A stretch of 64,000 nucleotides of DNA from assembly GCA_950097015.1 (NCBI GenBank), contig CATNEN010000002.1, positions 5,053,001 through 5,117,000 of the forward strand, written 5' to 3'. This DNA comes from Macrostomum hystrix (lineage: Eukaryota; Platyhelminthes; Macrostomidae). Every line of letters starts with the position of its first letter. The stretch's first letter is position 1. Shown piece after piece: positions 24,901 to 34,986 of this stretch. Under the pieces are notes generated by a model. It was given only the letters and a program-made list of their open reading frames with translations. It searched no databases and had not been told where the DNA came from. Both the position numbers and the translations under genes were made by a program.

Positions 24901-27007
24901 ACTCACCAACTTGCGAGGAGGCCACGAGAGTTTTCTCCCGGTCGCACAGGGGGCTGCAGGTCAGGCCCAGCTCCTTCTCGCGGTCGCCCTGTGCGAAGAA
25001 CTCCTCGTTCAGCCGCCCGGTCCACCGCTCGTGCAGCGGCCAAGCCTTGGCCGGGTGACTGATGTCGGCCACGTGCAGGATGTATGCCAGAATGTCCACC
25101 CTGGGCAGATTCTCGGGGCAAGGAATGGCGTCCTTCATGGCGGACACCTGGGTGAAGTGGGTGGACATGTCTGTGGCCAGCACCATGTCGATAACCATCG
25201 AACGGAACTGGCGATACTCGGCCTTGCTGAGGCCCTTCACCAGGTTGCCTTTGGCGCCGGCCTCGTGCATCCGGCGGAACACGGCGCTGACGTGGTGGCT
25301 CTCCAGCACCGACTTGTCGTTGTAGATCACGGCCAGGTGTGACCGGGTCTGCACGTGATAATTGTTTGTGGTTCCCGTGTGCTCAAAGTCGTGCACCAAG
25401 GCTGCAAACAGCAGCGCCAGCAGCTCCACGTCGCTGAGCCAGTCGGCCAGGCCGTGGTGGGCCACAATGAAACTGCACGACTGTGCCACGTCAGCGGAAT
25501 GGGTACAGTTGTGGTAGGGGTTGCCGTTGCGCTTGTAGCCAGCCTCCACCAGGTCTAGGAAGGCCTCCAGGGTTTCCATCTGGAGACAAGATACGGGCGG
25601 ACCCTAGGTGTGCTTAGACTCGTCTGGGTTCGAAATTTCGCAACTTCTGAAATTATTGCGCGGCGCATTCCCACTCCTATTTACCCCATCCAATGCTGGT
25701 ACCCATTTAACAGCTGGGTGAACTGAAGCAATGCAGAGTTAAGCGTCTTGCTAAAAGATACAGATCGTTTCAGTGAAGTCAGGAATCGAACCTCCAACCT
25801 TCAAATCGTGAATCCGACGCTCTTATCACTACGTCCCCCTACAAATCCTAGCTAATGATTAATAACAATACGAGCTAATAATAATTGCAGGAGGGCTGCG
25901 GGCAATGGCACATCATTTGGTGACTCTAGACCCGCAGCCAGCGAGGAGGCAATTCTGCCCATTTCGCTGACTCCTGAGTACGCACGCTCACAGATACGGT
26001 ACGCAGGCACACACTCACACAGGCACTGTGTCATCGTCAGGCAGTGTACACTCTCACTGTGCCTTGGCGGTTGGCCCTCAAGTTTGAAAATTGCACGAAA
26101 AGCCTCCAAGCCTTCTCACCGCGGCTGCGCCTCAAATGAATGTGGCCTCGCCGCGGAATATAGCTCATGGACCTTGGTACGAGAGGCAAGCGCGTTAGAC
26201 CGCTCTGCCCCTCACCCCCCCTAGCTAATGTTTCTTAGATTTCCAAATAAGATTGTGTCCACTCGCCTGTATCGAGAACTTGTCGATGAGATCGAACTTG
26301 TGGAACAGGTACAGGCCCATGTTGCGCACCGGTCGGTCGTTCGTCAGCTCCATCAACCCGAACGGATCAAAATCCCATCTCAATGCGCCGGACTCCAGGT
26401 AGGCTAATGTTGGGCCGGCTATGGGCACCGGCGGCAGTTGCGGCCCCGAGGACGCCTCTCCAACCGTCGCCATGGCAACGTCGGGTCGTCCCCGGAACAG
26501 GCGCTCGAAGTAGACGCTGGTCCGAACGACGGCTGCCAGACTGCGCAAGCGGTGCCGACGACCGGCTGTGGCAACCACGCTACCGCGTCGTGTGAAAGTG
26601 TTGGTCAGCCATTCCTGGACTCGATCGTCGGGTACCTCGGAGCCTGGCACAAGGTCAGCTTCGGCCTGACCGCCGCCGTTGATCCTGGCTGCGGCTCCGC
26701 TTACGGAGGCCTGGCTGAACAGGTCCTCGTCCAGCTCGCCGGAGCTGCGGCCTCGGGTCCGATCCATGAACACCTTCTCGAGCAGGCGTGCCGAGTTCAT
26801 GAGTGACGGCACAATCTCCTCCTTGCCAACATGGTCGAGCTGAACCAGTTCGAGCAGCTGGTGCAGCTTCAGCTTGCAGGCGGCCAGCAGCTGAAGATTG
26901 CCGCGCAAATCGTTGCTTGCCATCAGGAAGGGGACGCCGTCGCCGCCGCCGCCGCCGCCGCCGCCGCCTCCACTGCCAGTTCGAGTCGCATTCTGCTGGC
27001 TATTCAT
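21993..27007 (-). CDS. PDE1: Calcium/calmodulin-type 3',5'-cyclic nucleotide phosphodiesterase (PDE1 family)
   Basis: Exons 27007-26267, 25579-24907 and 22237-21993 (- strand) join in frame to about 552 aa, typical of PDE1. The enzyme hydrolyses cAMP and cGMP. The PDE1 N-terminal region shows ARLLEKVFMDRTR and VQEWLTNTFTRRG, then VYFERLF. The catalytic HD-type domain has YHNCTHSADV, ALVHDFEHTGTTNNYH, YNDKSVLESHHVSAVFR, TDMSTHF, ILHVADISHPAKAW, EEFFAQGDREKELGL and SPLCDREKTLVASSQVG, followed by FIEYIVEPSF in the last exon; metal-binding His and Asp residues are all present. Intron 1 uses a GC donor (cag then gcgagt), required to keep family length. The start is uncertain: the frame stays open upstream to about 27,082 without an ATG, and a poly-Gly tract follows the chosen Met. 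No clear calmodulin-binding helix is seen, so an upstream exon may exist. Confidence 0.92.
22335..22625. repeat. 22-23-bp minisatellite in PDE1 intron 2
   Basis: About 13 copies of ggtaatgacatcagttggta plus gg, with variants atgacaaatc and atgatagatc. Confidence 0.9.
22630..23400. other. PDE1 intron 2, unremarkable segment
   Basis: Intronic DNA between two minisatellites. No coding potential with family similarity and no repeat structure seen. Confidence 0.5.
23420..23945. repeat. Compound minisatellite in PDE1 intron 2 (about 36 bp, then 24 bp)
   Basis: The left part has about six longer units (cctgatccttcagtccatca plus a ccttccaaaccgcccc-type end). The right part (about 23,665-23,940) has about 11 copies of a shorter 24-bp unit, cagtccatcagccttcaaaa plus cctt. 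The shorter unit appears to be an internal deletion of the longer one. Confidence 0.9.
24780..24905. repeat. Short repeat next to the PDE1 exon 2 donor
   Basis: Three to four copies of a roughly 22-bp unit, ctacaaccctgcatccgccc plus ct, abut the splice donor of PDE1 exon 2. Confidence 0.7.
25650..25850 (-). mobile_element. tRNA-like SINE, second family, in PDE1 intron 1
   Basis: On the - strand: tRNA-like head with gtagtgataagagcgtcgg and gaggttcgattcctg, then a core with agcaagacgcttaactctgc and an end with cagctgttaaatgggtacc. It resembles the copy near 30,740-30,960. Confidence 0.65.
25857..26220 (-). mobile_element. tRNA-derived SINE, family 1, in PDE1 intron 1
   Basis: Full-length reverse copy with a TAATAATAATTGC tail at the left and tRNA-like head at 26,180-26,215. 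It lies immediately beside the second-family SINE, between PDE1 exons 1 and 2. Confidence 0.88.
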
Positions 27008-27089
27008 CAGATTCGAGTAGGAGTGTTGAGGGTGAGCAAGATTTGGGAGTTGTGTCCAGGGCGCGAGTTTAATCGAACACAAGTTCCAT

Positions 27090-27830
27090 CAGAGAATGCC
27101 TTTGCCGCCTTTATACATCAGTGATGAGTAGGCCTCCTGCGTCGTCTCTGATTCTTCTTGTTCTGGGCCAGCGAATCCCTGCTCGAATGTGGCAGCATCC
27201 CCTTTTCCTCATACAAGCGCTTCTTTCCCTCCTCCTGCCCGGGAGTCTGCCCACCCCCCTCCTTCCTGGAAGGCCTTGAGTTTCTCATCCCAGTCTGGCT
27301 CGAGGTATAGGGCAGGAGGGAGGGAGGGCGACGGTATTTCCGGCACTGCTCGCTGCTTTCACACCTGTGTGTCGCCTGGCCAGCCAGCTCTCAAGCGGTT
27401 TCTTAGAAAATGCTCGACTAGAAAGCGCTAGAGACTCAGTTGAGGCCATAGATGCCTACTCAGCCTTAGCTCAAGCTTCCTGATGAGCAGCTGGAAGGCG
27501 AAGGTATGAGGATCGCCATGTTTACGACCTGGCCTACAAAGTGCTAAGTCTCAGTCCCTTAGGCTATGCTTTTTGTCTTCTTGTCCTAGGGAATCATTCT
27601 CGTACTAATTATATTGAAATTGAACTTCTCGTTTGTTATGAAAACAGTTTTTAGTGCATCGATAGAATTGAAAACTAGATGAATCAATTAACTAAAGCAC
27701 TTAAATTTTTCTACGCCCGGTCAATCTGTTTTGAAGATAAATATTTGTAGGTGGATAAGGTAAAAAGGAGTGAATTTCGGTTGGAAGGTTGAGTACGTAA
27801 GGTTTGATTGGTACTTTTAGTAACTAGCCC
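27090..27830. other. Upstream region of PDE1, partly coding-like on the - strand
   Basis: Between PDE1 exon 1 and the 16-bp satellite. At about 27,205-27,330 on the - strand an open stretch reads LEPDWDEKLKAFQEGGG and looks codon-like, but there is no clear splice connection or family match. The rest is AT-rich spacer. Confidence 0.3.
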
Positions 27831-27907
27831 TTAGTAGTGCAGGGTCGGCAAACTCCGGCCCGCAGCCCTCGAAGCTCCCGGCCCGTTGCCCCTTCTGACA
27901 TCTACAG

Positions 27908-28540
27908 TGTCCTGTTTCATCTCTCCCGTGTCCCATCTCTCCCGTGTCCCATCTCTCCCGTGTCCCATCTCTCCCGTGTCCCATCTCTCCCGTGTCTCAT
28001 CTCTCCCGTGACTCATCTCTCCCGTGACTCATCTCTCCCGTGTCTCATCTCTCCCGTGTCTCATCTCTCCCGTGTCTCATCTCTCCCGTGTCCCATCTCT
28101 CCCGTGTCTCATCTCTCCCGTGTCTCATCTCTCCCGTGTCCCATCTCTCCCGTGTCCCATCTCTCCCGTGTCTCATCTCTCCCGTGTCCCATCTCTCCCG
28201 TGTCCCATCTCTCCCGTGACTCATCTCTCCCGTGTCTCATCTCTCCCGTGTCTCATCTCTCCCGTGACTCATCTCTCCCGTGACTCATCTCTCCCGTGTC
28301 TCATCTCTCCCGTGTCTCATCTCTCCCGTGTCCCATCTCTCCCGTGTCTCATCTCTCCCGTGTCTCATCTCTCCCGTGTCTCATCTCTCCCGTGTCTCAT
28401 CTCTCCCGTGTCTCATCTCTCCCGTGTCTCATCTCTCCCGTGTCTCATCTCTCCCGTGTCTCATCTCTCCCGTGTCTCATCTCTCCCGTGTCTCATCTCT
28501 CCCGTGTCTCATCTCTCCCGTGTCTCATCTCTTTACACGG
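27908..28540. repeat. 16-bp minisatellite
   Basis: About 39 copies of tctcatctctcccgtg with only two-base variants (tccc or actc). The 16-bp period cycles through all frames, producing overlapping spurious open frames on the + strand. Confidence 0.96.
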
Positions 28541-29205
28541 GACATTTTACTTGTCCTTGAGATCAGAGTCTTCGACAAGAATTGCTGAATATCTAGACGA
28601 TGCTGAAGGTAAGTTCGGACGGCTTTGAAAGTTAGTTTATCGTGAGGTGCGAAAAATATGATCCATATGGTGGACTTTCACGAAAATCGGTCATTCGTTT
28701 TGGGAGTATTTGAAATAGCTCCTTGTGGTTTCCGCTGTTAATGAGAAGATCTGATTGGTCGGTGCAGTCGTTAATTATGGTTAGTTGTGGATAGACAAAA
28801 GCTAGTTTAGTTGTTCGGTCGATGTGAAATAACTAATGAAACAGTGATTCATAATAGTCCAACAGAAGCTGTTAGTAACGAAATTAAAAGCAAAAAAGTA
28901 AATCAAGCACATGTGACGTTGTCACTTTGCATGGAAAGTACATTTGCCTCCGTTTCCTGCGTTTTCGCCGTTGATGTGACCCTGTGAGTCGTACTGCGAC
29001 TCTTCCCGGTCGTTATGGCCAAGGTGGTGCCGTAACTCGCTCGGTGTCTCCTTGCATATCTATATATATATATACATATTGCTGATTTCACGCCTTTACG
29101 TTTCTAGCAGTTGTGTTACTACATTGTTACTGTCAGTAGACGTCGACGTACATCATGCTGTCCCTAAGATGTTTTCGCAATTTTATCAATTTTATTCTCC
29201 CTCAG

Positions 29206-29345
29206 CCAATGAGCGTGCGAGCTCCCTGTTTGCTCAATTTATCGATCACCCTCGTTTTCCGTCGGCCTAGCCTATTTAACTACCCCTGAGCCCGCCCGCG
29301 CTCCACCTCGCCGCGCCTCCGCCCCGCCTCCCCTCCGCGCTGCCT
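29206..29345 (+). promoter_or_regulatory. Promoter-like CCAAT / TATTTAA / GC-rich cluster
   Basis: CCAAT at 29,206, tatttaa at about 29,271 and a CpG-rich, GC-box-like stretch (ccgcccgcgctccacctcgc) follow in promoter order on the + strand. No recognisable gene lies downstream; it may belong to a transposable element. Confidence 0.3.
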
Positions 29346-30526
29346 TTCCACTGCCCTACCGTTCCGTTCAGTTTTGTGCCATTCTGTTTCCAGTGCTGTT
29401 CTGTTCCTATTTTTGTGCTGCCACGCCGTGTCACCTGGTCTTTACTTGCCTCACCATCAGCCCCACTTTGTTTGTTCGTCGTCGTCAGAGCTCGTGCACC
29501 TGCCTTTATTATTCCCGAATTGTCGTGCGCCCCAGTGAATCAGATAAATATTCAAGTGCTACCGCTACACCCTATTGGATAACTTGAGGATTCTTAGAAC
29601 TGCCGGCTCACCTTCGTTATTCGCCTTAATAGCGTCACACACAACCTATCAAATTTGTGAAACTTTTTAATTGATTGTAAATAACGGTAAAAGCTATAAA
29701 AAGTTTTAATTGAACAAAATTAGGAAAGTTTTCCTAACATGTTTCTTTCTTCTTTAACTGCCTTTGAGCACAGCTCAACGATAAAAAAAGCTGCCAAGTT
29801 TTCTCTCCGCAGCTGCGTGACACAAATGAATGTGGCCTCACCTCACGATCTCATGAATCGTTTGTCGCGCGTTGAGAAAAATAATTCTATCAGAAAGAAA
29901 CAATGTGTCAGCCTTCCATGATGACCTTGTACTGGTTTCTTTTAGAAAGACAATACTTCATTATATATGAATAACAAATCTCTTCGTTTAAAAAACTGCT
30001 AAACTAACAATATCAATTAATCGGTATTCGGAAAACTATGTATTTTGGTAGAAGCAACTTGACAAGATGGATTGGGGAGTTCCGTCATCAGTAATTTCGT
30101 GGCGAGTCAAACCGTATTTCGGCTGTTCTGAGTGTTTTTCGTTTATAATTGCACACAAATTGGGAAAAGTTAATAAAAGCCTACCAGCATGACACAGGAG
30201 GGAGGGATGACCTTCCTGTTTAACAATGGGTTAAGACAATAATTATCAAGTTACTAATGGGCAAATTTTGAAAAAATTGATGGAGACCAACAGAGCAACA
30301 GATTGAAGAATCACATCATATTTCTAATTCAGGATGACAGCATGACAAAACTATATTTTCATTAGAGCTAGCAAGTGTTTATATTGCTACAACAGAAGCA
30401 CACACATCTGATTCTCAGATTTAATTGTTTAATCTGACTACCTACTTAGAAGGTTTGTGTTTGTGAGAATAGCAAAAAAATATTCAGGTACTTTTAACAA
30501 GAAACGGCTGTCGACTGAGCTAATAA

Positions 30527-30530
<4 letters not shown>

Positions 30531-30565
<35 letters not shown>
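30531..30565. repeat. (CAG)n microsatellite
   Basis: About 11 pure CAG units in non-coding DNA. Confidence 0.95.
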
Positions 30566-30566
<1 letters not shown>

Positions 30567-30734
30567 GCGGATTGGTGAGACGAAGTTTCACGGTAAAAAG
30601 CGGGCGAGGCACTTAAGGCAACATAGAAAATGTTTATCAGGCATAAAATATGGTTAGATTGTGCATTTGCAGATTCTGTGCCCTCGCTAGCCTACTGACT
30701 ATAGATGGACCTCAGTAGAGTGTTGAGCACATTC

Positions 30735-30965
30735 TGTAGGAATCATTTACTGCTTTTATTAATAAGGCTGTGTACAGCTGTTCAGTTTTCCATAGACCCC
30801 AGCTAATGCTGAAACATTTTTTAACTGGTTGAGCGGAAGCAGTGTGCAATTTGGTGTCTTGCCAAAGGACACAAATTGCCTCCGCTGGGTTGAGATTCGA
30901 ACTCACGACCTCTCAGTCAGAAGTCCAACGCTCTAACCACTATAGGGTGCAAGCTCCGACTTCTG
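30735..30965 (-). mobile_element. tRNA-like SINE, second family, with conserved core
   Basis: On the - strand: tRNA-like head with agtggttagagcgttggac and gagttcgaatctcaac, then a core containing tgtcctttggcaagacac, then cagcattagctggggtctat. The core motif is of the kind shared by several conserved-core SINE superfamilies of invertebrates. Confidence 0.7.
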
Positions 30966-31205
30966 AAAGCTCTAGCGAGTTGTTTTCGCAACACCAAAGA
31001 ACTTCGTTGACCCCGAAAGAAGCACATTCAGGCTTGAAAGCGAACTCAAAACTCAAACAGGCTCGCTTTGTTAGAAGTTTAGAGAAATACAAGCTAGTAG
31101 TAATCTCTGAAAGAAAACACCAAAAACAGCAAATTCAAAACTGGCTATCCCACAGCTTAGCAGCAATATGCAACAATGCGACAAGGATTGGCTCAACACT
31201 GCAGC

Positions 31206-32522
31206 TCAAAGACCGCCCGTTGTGGCCGACCTGGCGTGGGCCTCACAATAAACTCGGTCTTCAACGCAGTAATAGCCGCAGTGACGCAGTCCTATGCCGC
31301 ACGTGGCGCACTTCAGGCACTCCGGGTGCATGGGCAGCCGGCCCTGGACGTTGACGAAGACTCCGCGAACAATTTCACCGCAGGCTGCGCAGATGAGGCC
31401 GCCCCCACTGGCGCCGGGAGCGGGTCGAGGCACCCCAGGCTCAGGTGGGCGCACCTGGCGATAGCCGTGAGTTGCAGCCGCAGCCGAGTCATGCAGCTGC
31501 GAGTTGTTCTGCTGGTAACTGTTGCTACCGCCAGCTCGATGGCGACTCGCCGCGGCCGGACCGTACGCGTAGCCGTGCGGAGTGAACGGCCTCGGACTGC
31601 TGTTGTAGTTGTTGTCATAGTGACGCATCGAATTGTCCGACTTGTTGGCCGCCAGAGACGTGTTTGTGACCTTGTTTTGTAAAAATATTAGTCAAAGGAA
31701 TAAAGTGCAGAAGAAATGATAATAAACTTTCTTGAGAACTTTTGAGCATGACAATGGGTGGGAATTTTCGATTTTTCGGGCTAAACTACAACAACATCAA
31801 CAACAACAAAGGAAAGCTCCTGGGCCAGCATCACTCAGTTGCGCCAGCATCACTCAGGGGCGCCAGCATCACTCAGGGGCGCCAGCATCAATCAGGGGCG
31901 CCAGCATCACTCAGGGGCGCCAGCATCACTCAGGGGCGCCAGCATCACTCAGGGGCGCCAGCATCACTCAGGGGCGCCAGCATCACTCAGGCTGGCTAGG
32001 CATAAAAAATAACTTGCAAACCTTCGGCAGATCAGCGAACATGCTTCCACTGCCAGCAGGAAATCTAGCGCCAGCAACTGGCCGCGCTGGGGGCGTGTGA
32101 GGCGGCTGATGGTGCTGCTGCTGCTGCTGATGCTGCTGGTAAAGCTGCGTCACTGGCTGCACAGAAGGCCTCCAAATATTCACGCCACCTCCGCCGCCTC
32201 CGCCACCACCTTCAAAGTCGTCGTAGATGCCTCCGCCACCGCCGCTGCTGCCGCTGCTTCCACCGCGTCGCACCATGAGAGCAACCTCATTCCCGGACCT
32301 GATGATGGCCATCTTGGCTGCCTCGTGCTGCAGATAGTCCGTCGGCTGGCCGTTGATGCCGACCACGAAGTCACCGCGTGCCAAGCCGCAGCGATCGGCG
32401 ACGGTGCCCGGGGCGACACTCTCAACGCTGAGCGGGAGCTGGTAGTCGATGCCGCCCTGCAGACGGAAGCCCCAGGAGTAGGACGGGTCTGGACGGCGCA
32501 GGCTGACGTGGTGCACCGCCAT
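31206..32522 (-). CDS. PDZ and LIM domain protein (ALP/Enigma family)
   Basis: Exons 32522-32022 and 31670-31206 (- strand) join in phase 0 to about 321 aa, the usual size of PDLIM1-4 proteins, which scaffold alpha-actinin at Z-discs and stress fibres. Residues about 1-85 are a PDZ domain with WGFRLQGGIDYQLPLSV and VAPGTVADRCGLARGDFVV, GINGQPTDYLQHEAA. A low-complexity linker with poly-Gly, a DDFEGG segment and Gln/His runs follows. The second exon ends in one complete LIM domain: CAAC, HPECLKC, CATC and YCEAHAR give the eight zinc ligands, and only ten residues follow. ATG 32520-32522 opens directly into the PDZ domain, as in the family. The acceptor of exon 2 has a weak pyrimidine tract, so its exact position is less certain. 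The intron carries a 19-bp minisatellite. Confidence 0.86.
31826..31992. repeat. 19-bp minisatellite in the PDZ-LIM intron
   Basis: About nine copies of catcactcaggggcgccag, each with GGCGCC. It ends about 30 bp from the exon 1 splice donor. Confidence 0.93.
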
Positions 32523-32529
32523 TTTCGCT

Positions 32530-33730
32530 CGAGTCCCGGCGGACAGGCGGGCAGAAGGATAGGCAAGGGGTAACTAGAAATGCAAGAAAGACCAGAAGAA
32601 AAATTGAAAAGAGAAAAAAATTGCAAGAAACGAAACAGTTTGGTCTTTTGCTAGCACCGCCTCCGGCAAAGAAAGTGCCTTCGAAGTTGTATGACTTTTG
32701 AGGCTGTCCTTCACCGACCGCGGTTGGGACAGAGAAAAGGAGGTAGACAGACAGAGGGCCAGGCGAATGCGGAAAGAGCTTGAAGGTTGGAGAATGGTGA
32801 AATGTCAGAAAGATCGTTGGATGTGCATTCAATGATACGAGGCGCGTACATATAGCGTATTTTGCTAATGGCGAACTTTAGGATTCAGACGTGAGGATCC
32901 CTGCCACTTCCAGAACAACAGGATTCATCGGCAAAACCTCATTCCCCATCACGAAATTCCAGCCCATTGCGTCCACCCTCGCCCCGGGCCGCTGAAACGC
33001 TGGAGGCTAGAAAAGCAGGCGCTGTACAAGCCTCGAATGGCAAGTTTCGCTAGAAGCCACAAGCAAGAGATGCTTGCTGGAAAGAGGATTGCGGGAAAAT
33101 TAGAGAAAAATGCTGCACAAACGAAAAGGTTTCCACAGCACAGCTGCTGCTGGAGTGCGCCCCAGCTACCGTGTGAAGGCACTCCTGCAGTCCCTTTGAA
33201 AGCGCTGCAATTCGACCGCGGATCGGACAAGGAGCCAGGAGGAATAGCACACGAGCCCTGCACTTTTTAGTTAGCCAAGCAGCGAGTCAAAACTGGGAGC
33301 GTCTGTGCGATAAATTGGAAACTGGAAAGACTGTCATGGTGACATGCTTTGAAACAGAAAAATAGAGAATTGAAAGTTGGTTAGAAAATGCTTGAATTCG
33401 CAGGGCACCTAGTTTGGAACACTTTCTTGATGAAATAGCTTGAGGTCAACTAAATATTTTAAAGTGCTAATTTATTGAATTAATAAATATGAATATTTTT
33501 GTATCATCATTTTGGGTAGAAACTTATGTGGGTGTGACGTCCTTTTCAGTCTTTGGACTGAACGGCTGTACACAGGCTTTGGAAACGCGTTGAAAAATTT
33601 GCGATCCATAAATTAATGAGTCTAAGTTAAAATTCCGATAATAACATTCACAGAATTTTAATGTAGCTTCATTTCATGAAAAATAATCAATCAGTCGCTG
33701 CGAAAATTCAGAACACATGCTAAAATTTCC
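32530..33730. other. Upstream region of the PDZ-LIM gene
   Basis: Presumed promoter and intergenic DNA. Short open frames on both strands lack codon-like composition or family similarity. No repeats noticed. Confidence 0.4.
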
Positions 33731-33734
33731 ATTA

Positions 33735-34100
33735 GGGGGTCAGTGGCAGAGCGGTTATCGCGTTTGCCTCTCGCACGACGGTCCCTAATTTCGATTCCAC
33801 GGCGAGGCCACATTTATTTGGGGCGCAGCCGCGGAGAGAAGGCTTGGGGGCTTGTCGTGCAATTTACGCCCTTAAGGGCCAACCTCCAAGGCACAGTGAA
33901 ATGTACACTGACTGATGATGAGAAAGGCAGGGCAGATGTACACACCTGTGTGAGCGTGTGCCTACGTACGGTATCTGTGTGTGCGTGTGCTCACGAGTCA
34001 GCGAAATGGGCAGAATTGCCTCCTCGCTGGCTGCGGGTCTAGTGTCACCAAATGATGTGCCATTGCCCGCAGGCCTCCTGCAGTTATTATTATTATTACT
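33735..34100 (+). mobile_element. tRNA-derived SINE, family 1 (well-preserved copy)
   Basis: Head gtggcagagcggttatcgcg with a B-box-like atttcgattcc, body ggggcgcagccgcggagag and gggccaacctccaaggcac, ending in ttattattattatt. A good reference copy for this family. Confidence 0.9.
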
Positions 34101-34986
34101 AAAATTTCCCATTCTACAACATTGCAAAACATTGGCGTCGTCGAGGTGTCTGGTGGCAGAACAAACCAATATAGTCAAAATTGTTCAGCTCAAAAAATTT
34201 CAGCATGTAACCATGTCGGCTATTACTGCAAGAATAGGTGGGTATTTGAAACACCTGTGGTATCTCTTCAGGGGAAATAGCGTGATCTTTCTACTGTTAA
34301 GCCCCAGACAAGCAATTGTTCTTGTGGCAATGTGGCAATGAGTACTATGCTTTGTTTTCTGAAGTAGTAAGTGTGGATTTTTTCTCTGAGATTTTTTTAA
34401 CGAAAATCACGTCAAGCGCAGTGGTGTTGCTAATCAAATTATTCTTTCAACGAAGCGCACGAGTCGTTCTATTAAAATTCCGAAAATCCGAACAGCGCCT
34501 GCTCCTGTATCTATGAATTCATCTCTAATGGAAACATTAACGGACCAATGGCACCCAAAAAAGAACATGAATTTCGTTCTGTACTTCGACTCTACACTTT
34601 GAACAAGTTTCTCAATAAATCTCAATGCTATGTTATTGATACAACTAAAAAGCAAGTGCAGAGATAGGCCATAAGAAGTTATCTTTGTCAGTCCCTCATG
34701 AATGGTTATATATTTTAAGTATCGAATATATCTTTCAGCATAGTGACACAATGCGCTTATGTTGAGACTCGCGACGTTTATTACTGGATAGTCAAGTATT
34801 TATTGTTGGATACCAAATCTTATGCATTAAATATTGTTTTGGTGCGAATGTTTTGCACAGTAAACTAGGTCACATTCTTGAAAATTGTGTTTTTTTACTT
34901 AATCCCACGTCCTGATCCATTGTCACCATGGCTCTAGAAGTACTTCGTATGACATTGTTGACTGTCGATTTCAAATTAGCAGCCCC
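34101..34986. other. Spacer 3' of FReD unit A
   Basis: AT-rich, no gene. The stretch 34,470-34,610 shares words (tccgaacag.gcctg, ttcgttct.tacttcgactc) with 43,120-43,200, suggesting an old dispersed repeat. Confidence 0.4.

Larger units (their letters stand above)
28545..31200. other. Intergenic region between PDE1 and the PDZ-LIM gene
   Basis: No gene recognised. It holds a segment at 28,655-28,715 repeated in inverted orientation at 45,425-45,480; a TATATA run at 29,060-29,075; a CCAAT-box, TATTTAA and GC-rich cluster at 29,206-29,345; a SINE scrap at 29,787-29,855; a (CAG)11 microsatellite at 30,531-30,564; and a second-family SINE near 30,740-30,965. Confidence 0.5.

Noticed and set aside
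27837-28628. Overlapping + frames with SHLSRVSSLPCLISPV repeats
   Set aside because: The 16-bp satellite cycles all three frames; no flanking coding sequence.
31313-31682. Frames overlapping the LIM exon on both strands
   Set aside because: Shadows of the - strand exon, which alone carries the eight LIM zinc ligands.
33735-33810. Possible functional tRNA gene
   Set aside because: A- and B-box-like motifs are present, but no full cloverleaf could be paired, and the same head precedes the SINE body in every copy.
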